A stretch of DNA of 64,000 nt, taken from contig CAKUBE010000004.1 in the NCBI GenBank assembly GCA_934636715.1, positions 62,001-126,000 on the forward strand, read 5' to 3'. Below are positions 56,280-64,000 of the stretch, in pieces. A program made the translations under genes and the position numbers. The notes beneath the pieces were generated by a model. The model ran no database searches and was not told the origin of the DNA. It saw only the letters and a program-made list of their open reading frames with translations. The stretch is from an uncultured Arachnia sp. GTDB lineage: Bacteria; Actinomycetota; Actinomycetes; Propionibacteriales; Propionibacteriaceae. Position 1 is the first letter of the stretch, and each line of letters opens with the position of its first letter.

Positions 56280-57707
56280 GTGGCACGAATCAGTTTTGGT
56301 ACCGGCGGTTGGCGAGCGATCATCGGCGACGAGTTCATCCGGGCGAATGTCCGGCTCTTGAGCGCGGGGCTCGCGGAGCGCATGCGCGACGAGGGCGTGG
56401 CGGACCAGGGCATCGTGATCGGCTACGACCGGCGCTTCCTGTCCGACGTCGCCGCCCAGTGGGCCGCGGAGGTCTTCGCCGGCTATGGGATCCCTACCCA
56501 GGTGATCAAGGTGGCGCAGGCGCCGACCCCGCTGATCATGTGGACGGTCAAAGACCGCGACCTTCCGTACGGGATGGCGATCACGGCGTCGCACAACCCC
56601 GCGTTGTACAACGGCATCAAGGTGTTCACGCGCGGCGGCAAGGACGCCGACGAGGACGTGACGCTCGACATCGAGGACCGCATGACCGCGCTCCAGGGCG
56701 CCCCTGAGGCCGACATCCCGTCGGTTCCGTACGCCAAGGCGATCGCGACCGGCGCCGCCCTGGAGATCAACCCGTTCAACGGCTACATCGACTCGATCGA
56801 GGCGCAGGTCGACATGGCGGCCATCCGCGAGGCGAAGCTCAAGGTCGCGCTCGACCCCATGTTCGGCGTCTCGAAGACCTCGCTCCAGACCATCCTGATG
56901 ACTGCGCGCGTCGACGTCGAGGTCATCAACGACCGGCACGACACGCTGTTCGGCGGACGCCTGCCGTCGCCGACGTCGCACACCCTGCAGGCGCTGGCGC
57001 GCTACGTCGTCGAGAACGGCTGCGACCTCGGCATCGCGACCGACGGCGACGCCGACCGCATCGGCATCATCGACGACAAGGGCAACTTCCTGCACCCCAA
57101 TCAGTTGCTGGTGATCTTGTACTACTACCTGCTCAGGTACAAGGGCTGGTCAGGCCCGGTGGTGCGCAACGTGGCGACGACGTCGCTGCTCGACGACGTC
57201 GCTGAGCGCTTCGGCGAGCAGGCCTATGAGGTGCCTGTGGGCTTCAAGTGGGTCTCGGGCAAGATGCTGGAGACCGACGCCATCATCGGCGGCGAGTCCT
57301 CCGGAGGCCTGACCGTGCGCGGCCACATCGCCGGCAAGGACGGCATCTATGCCGCGGCGCTGCTCGTCGAGATGATCGCCGTGGTCGGCAAGCCGATGAG
57401 CGAGATCTACGCGGAGATCACCGGCCAGTTCCCGCCGCACTACATGGCGGAGACCGACTTCGCGTTCCCCGCCGAGCGCAAGCCCGAGATCCTGCGGACC
57501 CTCATGGTGGAGCGCCGGCTGCCGACGTTCAGCGAGCCGGTGGTCAGCACGAGCTACGCCGACGGCTGCAAGGTGTACTTCGAGGAGGGCTGGATCATCG
57601 CCCGCTTCTCCGGCACCGAGCCCCTGCTGCGCATCTTCTGCGAGCTCCCCGACCGGGAGCGCGCCGAGCGCTGCTGCGACGAGTTCCGCGCCTTCCTGGG
57701 CCTCTGA
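56280..57707 (+). CDS. Phosphoglucomutase/phosphomannomutase family protein
   Basis: Alpha-D-phosphohexomutase of 475 residues. The phospho-Ser loop is AITASHNPALYNG (Ser104), the metal loop is GIATDGDADRIGI, the sugar-specificity loop is GGESSGGLTVRGH, and the phosphate loop is ARFSGTEPLLRI. The GTG start at 56280 lies directly before ISFGTGGWRAI, which is where the family begins. Interconverts hexose 1- and 6-phosphates; Glc/Man specificity is not certain from the loop. It could link the glycan loci to central metabolism. Confidence 0.93.
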   Translation: MARISFGTGGWRAIIGDEFIRANVRLLSAGLAERMRDEGVADQGIVIGYDRRFLSDVAAQWAAEVFAGYGIPTQVIKVAQAPTPLIMWTVKDRDLPYGMAITASHNPALYNGIKVFTRGGKDADEDVTLDIEDRMTALQGAPEADIPSVPYAKAIATGAALEINPFNGYIDSIEAQVDMAAIREAKLKVALDPMFGVSKTSLQTILMTARVDVEVINDRHDTLFGGRLPSPTSHTLQALARYVVENGCDLGIATDGDADRIGIIDDKGNFLHPNQLLVILYYYLLRYKGWSGPVVRNVATTSLLDDVAERFGEQAYEVPVGFKWVSGKMLETDAIIGGESSGGLTVRGHIAGKDGIYAAALLVEMIAVVGKPMSEIYAEITGQFPPHYMAETDFAFPAERKPEILRTLMVERRLPTFSEPVVSTSYADGCKVYFEEGWIIARFSGTEPLLRIFCELPDRERAERCCDEFRAFLGL

Positions 57708-57721
57708 ACGCCGCTGAACCC

Positions 57722-58486
57722 GTGATCGCGATCGTCGCCGCCCTCGACGCCGAACTGGCCGCGGTCGTCGACGCGGCCCGGCAGTCTGGCGAGGTGATCC
57801 CGCACACCGTGGCCGGGCGGACGTTTCTGCAGGCCAGGCTGGCCGGCCACGACGTGATCCTCGCGCTGTCCGGCATCGGCAAGGTCGCGGCCGCCGCGAC
57901 GGCGGCGATCCTCGCCGAACGTGCCGACGCCGTCGTGATGGTCGGCACGGCGGGAGGCATCGGCCCCGGCGTCAATACCGGCGACGTGGTCGTCGCCGAC
58001 GCTCTGCTCCAGCATGACGTCGACGCGCGCCCGCTGTTTCCGCGCTGGGAGGTGGAGGGCGTCGTCCGGTTCGTTCCCGACGAGGCGCTCACGCAGGCGT
58101 TGGGCGCGGTGGCCCGCGACGTCGTCGAGCGGCACACCGAACGCCCGCCGGAGTCGTTCCGGGCGCTGGGAATCGAGGCGCCGTCGGCCCATACCGGGCT
58201 CGTCGCCAGCGGCGACCAGTTCATCGCGACCAGGGACGCCAGCGACCGGCTGCGCGCCGACCTCCCCGACCTTCTCGCCGTCGAGATGGAGGGCGCCGCG
58301 CTCGCCCAGGTCTGCACGACGGCGGGCGTCCCGTTCGCGCTGGCCCGCACCATCTCCGACCGCGCCGACGACGATGCCCACCTGGACTTTCCGCGCTTCC
58401 TAGAGACCGTCGCAGCCCCCTACGCCCGCGACCTCGTTCTCGGCCTCCTCGCCCGCCTGCCCGTCCCTCTAGCCCCGGAAAGGTGA
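57722..58486 (+). CDS. mtnN: 5'-methylthioadenosine/S-adenosylhomocysteine nucleosidase
   Basis: Phosphorylase-fold nucleosidase of 254 residues. It starts IAIVAALDAELAAV (catalytic Glu region), has VVMVGTAGGIGPGVNTGDVVV, EMEGAALAQVC (substrate Glu) and ISDRADDDAH (catalytic Asp). It cleaves MTA and SAH to adenine and thioribose products. The GTG at 57722 is 14 nt after the mutase stop, so the two are probably co-transcribed. It ends 6 nt before the left palindrome of the small island. Confidence 0.88.
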   Translation: MIAIVAALDAELAAVVDAARQSGEVIPHTVAGRTFLQARLAGHDVILALSGIGKVAAAATAAILAERADAVVMVGTAGGIGPGVNTGDVVVADALLQHDVDARPLFPRWEVEGVVRFVPDEALTQALGAVARDVVERHTERPPESFRALGIEAPSAHTGLVASGDQFIATRDASDRLRADLPDLLAVEMEGAALAQVCTTAGVPFALARTISDRADDDAHLDFPRFLETVAAPYARDLVLGLLARLPVPLAPER

Positions 58487-58492
58487 CGCTAG

Positions 58493-58532
58493 GTGGGAGG
58501 TTTGATACCAAACTTGGTACCAAGACTCCCAC
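58493..58532. repeat. 40-bp imperfect palindrome, left boundary of small island
   Basis: GTGGGAGG...TTGGTACC...CTCCCAC; arms of 19 nt match at 16 positions. It equals the core of the palindrome at 60401-60450 at 36 of 40 positions. It lies just after mtnN. Confidence 0.75.
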
Positions 58533-58594
58533 CCAAGACCGCATGGGAACATGACATCGCTCTCGTGTGAACGGCGATGAGGAGGACGGCTTAG

Positions 58595-59365
58595 CAGTTC
58601 GGGTACAACGAGCGCAACCTCACCGCGAACAGTGTGACCGTCCCGGTCGCGCACTACCTGCACCTCCGGGGCGCAGGCGACTCCTACCTCGATTCCACCG
58701 CGGATGCCGCCGACAGACTCGCCCTCCAACGGTGGGTGACCCGCTCACTGGTCAAGCGCGGCATCTGGGGGTCGGGACTCGACACGCTCCTCACTCGCAT
58801 CCGCGATGTCCTCAGGACCAACTCGACGAACGGCTTCCTGGTAGCCGCGGTTGAAGAGGCGATGGCAGCCGTCGGCAAGAGCCTCGCGTTCGACAACGCC
58901 GAGATCGACGAGCTGCTCAACCTCAAGTACGCCGGCCAGCGGACGTTCTCAGTCCTTTCGGTGCTGTACCCGGGGCTGGACCTGAGCAAGAAGTTCCACG
59001 AGGATCACATCTTCCCCAAGTCCCGGTTCACCAAGAAGAAGCTCCTCGACGCCGGTGTCCCGCTCGACAGCGTCGACGACTACCTGGCGGCCGTGAACCT
59101 CCTGCCGAACCTCCAGCTGCTCGCCGGGACCGCCAACATCGAGAAGCAGGACGGCCTGCCTGCGGAGTGGATCGACACCGCCTTCCCGAACGAGGAAAAG
59201 CGAGCCACCTACCTCACCGAGAACGACCTCGACGGCCTTCCGCTCGACTTGGCCGACTTCACCTCGTTCTTCGAGCAGCGCAAGCAGCGAATCCGTACCC
59301 GCCTCCTCTCCGTGCTCGGCGCGGCCCCGGGCTCGTCCGCGGAGCTGCAAGTTGACCGAGACTGA
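58595..59365 (+). pseudogene. 5'-truncated DUF262/HNH (GmrSD-like) restriction-type protein
   Basis: The frame reads QFGYNERNLTANSV directly after an in-frame TAG (58592); that phrase belongs inside a DUF262 domain, so the N-terminal ATPase/ParB-like part is missing. The C-terminal DUF1524 HNH nuclease motif is intact (FHEDHIFPKSRF, VNLLPNLQLLAGTANIEKQ). GTG at 58634 could in principle start a 243-residue protein, but with no ribosome site. GmrSD-like proteins restrict modified phage DNA. I read this as a decayed defence gene inside the island. Confidence 0.75.
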
Positions 59366-59379
59366 CCCGAGTGGCGCCG

Positions 59380-60297
59380 CTAGCTGGTTGGGCAACGAGG
59401 GCAGCGGCGTAGTTGGCCTTGCCATCCCCTGGCGGTGAGCGCGGCCGCGACCTGTGCCGCTGCCGTGCACGCCTGGCGTGTTACGGCGTTCCAGCCGTAG
59501 CGCAGGGTGATGGCGTCGAGGCGCAGCGCGTGCGCGTTGTCGCGGAGCATGTCCTTGGACCAGTCGGTGTGATCACGGATGCCGTCGAGTTCGACGATGA
59601 CGCCCCACTCGTTGTATAGGCAATCGATGCGGCCCTCGCCGTCAGCGATCTGGCGCCGCGGCGCGGGAAGTCGGTGAGCTGCGATCACATCGCGCTGAAA
59701 GAGCCATTCGAGCCCGCTTTCGATCCCCGTCTCGGAGGCGAGACACAGCTCCCTGATGATTCGTGCGTGTCTGACACGCACTCGCCCCGCGAGCGCGGTG
59801 AGTACCCGTTCGTGGGTGGTGAGGCGTCGGGTCAGGGCGCGGGCGAGGGCTTCGATGACGCCGACTTCGTCGTTGTCGCGGGCCAGGTCGAGCAGGCTGT
59901 CCTCGACCGAGAGCCTCGGCGGCGTGCCGCGGCCGGACTTCAGGCCGCGGCGGAACCGGACGTTCCAGTCGCCGATGGCGAACGGGGATCGGCGCTCGGG
60001 CGTCCATACGACGATGTCAGTGGGTGGGTCTCGGAGGATGCCGGCCAGGTAGGCGGCGGCGTCGGATCCGACGACGCCCGCCGGCCCGGCGTGGAGAACG
60101 CCTGCCCAGACCGCGGCCTCGAAGCTTGGTTCTCCTACGAGGTAGATGCCGCGGACGACCCGCGTCCAGGACCGGGCGATGCGGCGGCAGACGCGCCGGC
60201 TCAGGCCGTCGTCGAGCAGTTGGGCGGTGAGGATGGCTCCGTGTTGGTCATGGAGCCGGCGCTTTGTCGCATAGGGGAGTGGTTGTCTCGGTCGCAT
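59380..60297 (-). CDS. AbiEi-like/DUF559 endonuclease-domain protein
   Basis: A 305-residue protein common in actinobacterial genomes. The N-terminal part (HGAILTAQLLDDGLSRRVC, then WTRVVRGIYLVGEPSF) looks like the AbiEi winged-helix antitoxin domain. The C-terminal part has the DUF559 nuclease-like pattern (GRIDCLYNEWGVIVELDG, then RDNAHALRLDAITLRYGW), with Asp and ExD-type residues of the PD-(D/E)XK fold. Biological role not known. It lies in the island, convergent with the truncated HNH gene (14 nt between stops). Confidence 0.75.
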   Translation of the reverse strand: MRPRQPLPYATKRRLHDQHGAILTAQLLDDGLSRRVCRRIARSWTRVVRGIYLVGEPSFEAAVWAGVLHAGPAGVVGSDAAAYLAGILRDPPTDIVVWTPERRSPFAIGDWNVRFRRGLKSGRGTPPRLSVEDSLLDLARDNDEVGVIEALARALTRRLTTHERVLTALAGRVRVRHARIIRELCLASETGIESGLEWLFQRDVIAAHRLPAPRRQIADGEGRIDCLYNEWGVIVELDGIRDHTDWSKDMLRDNAHALRLDAITLRYGWNAVTRQACTAAAQVAAALTARGWQGQLRRCPRCPTS

Positions 60298-60400
60298 GGG
60301 CTGAGGCTGACACCGCGACGCTCCCGTGGCATGCCATCCGGCAACACGGACAACACCTGAGGCGGTTCGGACAACACCCTGTGAGGCGGCTGTGCAACGT

Positions 60401-60450
60401 CTTCGGTGGGAGGTTTGGTACCAAGCTTGGTACCAAACCTCCCACCGAAG
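60401..60450. repeat. Perfect 50-bp palindrome, right boundary of small island
   Basis: Positions 60401-60425 (CTTCGGTGGGAGG then TTTGGTACCAAG) are the exact reverse complement of 60426-60450, with no loop. It is 13 nt from the GH13 stop and related to 58493-58532. Without a T-tract it is not a standard terminator. Confidence 0.9.
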
Positions 60451-60463
60451 CCAAGCACCGGGC

Positions 60464-62431
60464 TCAACCGGCGTGAAGCCGACTGACCGTCGCCTCCCAA
60501 GGCGACATCCGGCGGGGGGAGCGGGTGCCGAGGACGGTCTCGGCGACGCCCGGACCGCGGGGGCGGCGCAACGGCTTGTCGGAGGTGTTGCACTCGACGA
60601 GGAAGGCCTCGTCGTCCAGCGAGCGCACGTAGGAGAAGTAGTTCTTCCTCCCCGGCGCGACCCAGGCCAGGTCGCCGCGGGTGAGGGCCGGATGGCGCCG
60701 GCGCAGCGCGATCAGCGCCCTGTGCCACGAGTACACCGAGTCCGGGTCCGCGACCTGTTCGGCGGCGGAGAACCCGACGGCGTCGTCGGTGCCGACGAGC
60801 CACGGCAGGCCCGTCGTGAACCCGCCGTCCGGGGTCCAGCGCATCGGCACGCGGGCGTGGTCGCGGCTGCCCGCCAGGACCTCGTTCCAGGCCTCGGTGG
60901 GGGAGCGGCCCGTGATGAGCAGCGCCTTGTAGCGGTTGATCGACTCGACGTCGCGGAGCTGGAAGACGTCCCTGAAGCGCTGGTCGACCGCAGCCAGCTC
61001 CTGGCCCTGGAACAGGAAGGGCGTGCCGCGCATCGTGAGCTGGATGGTGGCCAGGAGTTTCCCGACGGCGGCGCGCACCCGCGGATCGTCCTCGCGCCCG
61101 GCGGCGATCTTGCTCAGCATGCGCGGGTTGTCGTGGTTGTCGAGGAACACCGAGATCCAGTCGGCGGGGCCGATGCTCTCCAGGTAGCGGCGATAGAAGC
61201 CCTTGAGGTATTCGGGGTCGTAGGCGTAGCGGTCCCAGCGGACCTTTCCCAGCGTGTCGAGGACGTCGAAGTTGAAGGTTAGGTCGAGCGCCTCCCGGCC
61301 GGCGCCGCTCAGCATCCGGCCGAGCTGGATGCCGATCCCGGGCGTCTCGCCGACCATCAGCCCCACCTCGTCGGGCGGCAGCGGATCGCCGAGGGCACCG
61401 TCGGGGAGACGCTCTCGGGCGGTGGATGCCGGTGGCGCCGCGCGGGTGAAGCCGTCGCGGCGCAGGCCTTGCAGGTACTCCACGAGGTGCGGGCCGTAGA
61501 AGTACTGCTCGACCCCCGTGAACTCCAGCAGCCCGCCGACGAACGGGTGGCCGTCGGGCAGGCCGTCGGGCTTCGAGATGTAGTTGATGACGTCGAGGCG
61601 GAACCCGTCGACGCCGCGGGCGAGCCAGAACTGGACGATGTCGGCGACCTCGCGCCGGACGGCAGGGTTGTCCCAGCAGAGGTCCACCTGGCCGTCGGCG
61701 AACAGGTGCAGCACCCAGCGCTCGGCCTCGGGCAGCCAGCGCCAGGCCGGTCCGGAGAAGAACGACAGCCAGTTGTTCGGCGCCCGGTCCGGGGTGCCCC
61801 TCTCGAGGAAGTAGTAGCCCCCGTAGGGGCCGTCCGGATCGGCGACGGCGCGGCGGAACCACTCGTGCTGATCCGAGGTGTGGTTGACCACCAGGTCGAG
61901 GATCAGGCGCATGCCGCGCTCGTGGCAGCCGGCGACGAGGTCGTCGAGGTCGTCGAGGGTGCCCATCTCGGCCATGACGTCGCGGTAGTCGCTGATGTCG
62001 TAGCCCATGTCCTGGTTCGGAGACGCGAAGATCGGGGACAGCCACACGCAGTCGACGCCGAGGTCGGCGAGGTAGTCGAGCCGACTGGCGACGCCGCGCA
62101 GGTCGCCGACGCCGTCGCCGTCGCTGTCGGCGAACGAACGCGGATACACCTGGTAGAAGACGGCATCGCGCCACCACGGCGTCGACGGCGGCTCGGTCGT
62201 CGGGGGAAGGTCGCGCTCCGCGTTGGTCAGTTCGATCAGCGAGTCGACGACGCCAGGACCTAGGAAGCGGGTCGTCGCGCGGTTCACCGTCGAGAGCCGT
62301 AGCCCGCCGAGCGCGCGGGGGAGGGCACGCGGCAGGCTGGCCTGCAGCAGCACCTTGTCGACGACGTCGCGTCCCGCCGGGGTCGCGTACAGATCGCGGA
62401 CCCGGTCGCTACTGCGCAGCTTCCGCCTCAT
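60464..62431 (-). CDS. Glycoside hydrolase family 13 (alpha-glucosidase/oligo-1,6-glucosidase type)
   Basis: Alpha-amylase superfamily enzyme of 655 residues. The four conserved regions are DLVVNHTSD, GFRLDVINY (nucleophile Asp), VGETPG (acid Glu) and FLDNHDNPR. FYQVYPRSFADSDGDGVGDL near residue 95 is the exo-glucosidase N-terminus. The first 85 residues before this are extra. The ATG at 62431 overlaps the symporter stop (ATGA), so an imported gluco-oligosaccharide is probably hydrolysed in the cytoplasm. The stop TGA is part of a CCGGTTGAGCC sequence. Confidence 0.92.
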   Translation of the reverse strand: MRRKLRSSDRVRDLYATPAGRDVVDKVLLQASLPRALPRALGGLRLSTVNRATTRFLGPGVVDSLIELTNAERDLPPTTEPPSTPWWRDAVFYQVYPRSFADSDGDGVGDLRGVASRLDYLADLGVDCVWLSPIFASPNQDMGYDISDYRDVMAEMGTLDDLDDLVAGCHERGMRLILDLVVNHTSDQHEWFRRAVADPDGPYGGYYFLERGTPDRAPNNWLSFFSGPAWRWLPEAERWVLHLFADGQVDLCWDNPAVRREVADIVQFWLARGVDGFRLDVINYISKPDGLPDGHPFVGGLLEFTGVEQYFYGPHLVEYLQGLRRDGFTRAAPPASTARERLPDGALGDPLPPDEVGLMVGETPGIGIQLGRMLSGAGREALDLTFNFDVLDTLGKVRWDRYAYDPEYLKGFYRRYLESIGPADWISVFLDNHDNPRMLSKIAAGREDDPRVRAAVGKLLATIQLTMRGTPFLFQGQELAAVDQRFRDVFQLRDVESINRYKALLITGRSPTEAWNEVLAGSRDHARVPMRWTPDGGFTTGLPWLVGTDDAVGFSAAEQVADPDSVYSWHRALIALRRRHPALTRGDLAWVAPGRKNYFSYVRSLDDEAFLVECNTSDKPLRRPRGPGVAETVLGTRSPRRMSPWEATVSRLHAG

Positions 62432-63834
62432 CGGGTCCCCTCTCGGCGCTCCTCCAGGTCGTCGATGATGCGAGCGTACGTGGCCTCGTCCAACCGGTAC
62501 TTCGCCCGCATGATGACGTAGCTCACGATGACCAGCGCCATCGGCACCACCATCATCGCGCCCTTGAAGATGCCCACTCCCGTATCCGTCACGTCGGAGG
62601 GACCCGTCGCCCGGTCGATGCCCGTCCAGATCAGCGTCGCGCCGACGACGCCGCTCGCGACCGCGTTGCTGAGCTTGTAGATGAACGGCTGCAGCGAGAA
62701 CGTGACGGACTCGTTGCGCCTGCCGAGCTTCCACTCGCCGTACTCGACGGAGTCCGCGATGAACATCACCATCAGGAGCTGGATGGCGCCCTGCCCCGAG
62801 AACAGCAGCACGCCGGCGACCCCGGCGACCACCAGCGACTGTCCCGAGACCAGGAAGACGGCATAGCCGGCCGTGCAGAGCAGCGTCGCGTACAGGTGAA
62901 TGCGCGAGCGGGGGAGCCGCTTGGACACCAGCGGGAACAGTGCGAGCGCCGCGATCTGCGAGACGCCGAGCACGGCCGCGAACACCGAGTAGGCGCCCTC
63001 GTCGCCGAAGATGTACTTGAAGTAGTACAGGCCGAACGACGTCGTGGTGATGTACCCGGTCATGTAGGCGACCATTGCCAGCGTCACCCACAGCAGCTGG
63101 TCGTTGCGGCCGATCACCGAGAACAGCTCCCGCAACGGCGTCGCCTCGGGCGTGGTGGTGACCCGTTCGCGGGTGAAGATCAGCGTCAGCGCCTGGAACG
63201 CCAGCATGACGACGACGAGCCCGCAGGCCAGCGCGAACCAGGCCTGCTGCGCCGAGCCCAGCGCGTCGGTCAGTGCCCGGGTCACGGGAACGAGGGCGAC
63301 GACCATCGCGAAGAGCCCGATGTTGGCGCAGATCCGCGCGATCACGCCGATCCGTTCGCGCTCCTTCTGGTCCTGCGTGAGGGACGGCAGCATCGACCAG
63401 TAGGCGATGTCGTTGATGGTGTAGGCGATCTCGTAGACGAGGTAGACGACGGTGAACAGGACGACGTAGCCCCAGCCGCTGGCGCCGAAGTCGAAGAACA
63501 GCGCGAGGGTCGCCGCGCCCCACAGCAGCGCGCCCCAGAAGATCCACGGCTTGAACTTGCCGTACCGGGTGCGGGTGTTGTCGACGATGACGCCCATGAA
63601 CGGGTCGTTGACGGCGTCGAAGATCCGCATGACGACGAGGATCACCGTGATCGCGGCGAGCTGCGCGCCCGAGACGTCGAGGACGTCGGTGAGGTAGAAC
63701 ATCAGGTACATGGCGACGAGCGCGGCGACCATGTCCCTGCCGAGGGTGCCGAGACCGAAGCCCCACCGGGCGCGCGCCGCCCCGCCGATTCCCCCGGACG
63801 GGACTCGGCGCGACGCGGCGTCGTCCACGATCAT
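62428..63834 (-). CDS. Glycoside-pentoside-hexuronide (GPH) family sugar:cation symporter
   Basis: A membrane protein of 468 residues with about twelve helices. The GPH markers are FGLGTLGRDMVAALVAMYL at the N-terminus, FDAVNDPFMGVIVDNTRTRYGKFKPW after helix 2 and YTINDIAYWSMLPSL. Imports a glucoside or oligosaccharide with Na+ or H+, to be cut by the GH13 enzyme encoded by the overlapping next gene. No regulator is adjacent. Confidence 0.92.
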   Translation of the reverse strand: MIVDDAASRRVPSGGIGGAARARWGFGLGTLGRDMVAALVAMYLMFYLTDVLDVSGAQLAAITVILVVMRIFDAVNDPFMGVIVDNTRTRYGKFKPWIFWGALLWGAATLALFFDFGASGWGYVVLFTVVYLVYEIAYTINDIAYWSMLPSLTQDQKERERIGVIARICANIGLFAMVVALVPVTRALTDALGSAQQAWFALACGLVVVMLAFQALTLIFTRERVTTTPEATPLRELFSVIGRNDQLLWVTLAMVAYMTGYITTTSFGLYYFKYIFGDEGAYSVFAAVLGVSQIAALALFPLVSKRLPRSRIHLYATLLCTAGYAVFLVSGQSLVVAGVAGVLLFSGQGAIQLLMVMFIADSVEYGEWKLGRRNESVTFSLQPFIYKLSNAVASGVVGATLIWTGIDRATGPSDVTDTGVGIFKGAMMVVPMALVIVSYVIMRAKYRLDEATYARIIDDLEERREGTR

Positions 63835-63866
63835 GCCGCGAGCCTAGATCACGAGGCGGCCCCTGG

Positions 63867-64000
63867 TCATGCCTTGTCGAGCGTGAGGACCCGAACGTCG
63901 ATTGTCGATGCACCCGCGGCGGTAGTCGCGGGGAGTCCGTGGAAGGCGTTGGGGCCCATGGCGATGACGTCGGCGACGTCGTCCGCGCCCAGCTCGAGCT
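63867..64000 (-). CDS. C-terminus of a probable RlmA-like 23S rRNA (guanine-N1) methyltransferase, cut by window edge
   Basis: The last 44 codons of a minus-strand gene end at TGA 63867-63869. The segment VADVIAMGPNAFHGLP resembles the conserved VxAMGPSAxH of RlmA/TlrB methyltransferases, followed by VRVLTLDKA at the end. The rest lies outside, so the assignment rests on one motif. Confidence 0.5.
   Translation of the reverse strand, partial: LELGADDVADVIAMGPNAFHGLPATTAAGASTIDVRVLTLDKA

Noticed and set aside
60464..63913. A single 1149-residue minus-strand protein joining the GH13 frame with the upstream region
   Set aside because: The part above 62431 is out-of-frame reading of the GPH symporter gene; the real junction is an ATGA overlap at 62428-62431.

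Overview
The window is high-GC DNA with almost exclusively G/C third codon positions, GTG and TTG starts, short ATGA/GTGA/TGATG gene overlaps, an RbpA gene, OpcA and an actinobacterial suf operon (sufR-B-D-Rieske-C-S-U-T). It is therefore a chromosomal piece of an Actinomycetota bacterium. Gene content and order fit the Propionibacteriaceae or a close relative, but the genus cannot be fixed from this sequence.

Layout. 1-2925 is the gap-pgk-tpiA glycolytic operon, closed by a textbook terminator. 2999-14569 is a glycan utilisation locus: a sugar ABC importer (no ATPase) on the minus strand faces a DeoR-type regulator followed by GH4, GH38 alpha-mannosidase, an alkaline-phosphatase-fold enzyme, a HAD phosphatase and GH125 exo-alpha-1,6-mannosidase. 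14614-20816 returns to backbone: secG, rbpA, pgl-opcA-zwf, ctaB and a GalT-like DUF4921 protein. 21003-36391 is a second catabolic region: an MFS exporter and TetR gene, a sugar isomerase/oxidoreductase pair, and a GntR-controlled cluster (MDR dehydrogenase, 2-hydroxyacid dehydrogenase, ABC importer, DHDPS-fold aldolase, DhaK, DhaL, SDR, IlvD/Edd dehydratase) that looks like a non-phosphorylative sugar-acid pathway. 37106-50647 holds ybaK, a DinB protein, an M3 oligopeptidase, ctaA with an ABC exporter, the suf operon and an alpha/beta hydrolase. 50860-53174 is a two-component system with a 46-residue peptide gene between regulator and kinase. 53298-58486 carries rarD, an ABC-F protein, a phosphohexomutase and an MTA/SAH nucleosidase. 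58493-60450 is a small island with a truncated DUF262/HNH gene and a DUF559-type gene, bounded by two related palindromes. 60464-63834 is a GH13 glucosidase with a GPH-type symporter, and the window ends inside a probable RlmA-like rRNA methyltransferase.

How the genes work together. The two ABC importers lack their own ATPase and probably share a distant MsiK-type ATPase. The glycolytic and pentose-phosphate genes receive the products of both catabolic loci. ctaA and ctaB make heme A for the terminal oxidase, and the suf operon supplies Fe-S clusters, including the one predicted in the IlvD/Edd dehydratase.

Most notable non-coding signals: a dispersed GGTTGAGC-type repeat whose TGA is the stop codon of several genes and whose hairpin shows a compensatory base change; many long intergenic inverted repeats; TGTTAACA operators around the GntR gene; and three 14-nt direct repeats at an exact 23-nt period before ybaK. 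The best candidate for something undescribed is the small two-cysteine peptide gene (52072-52212) embedded in the two-component locus.
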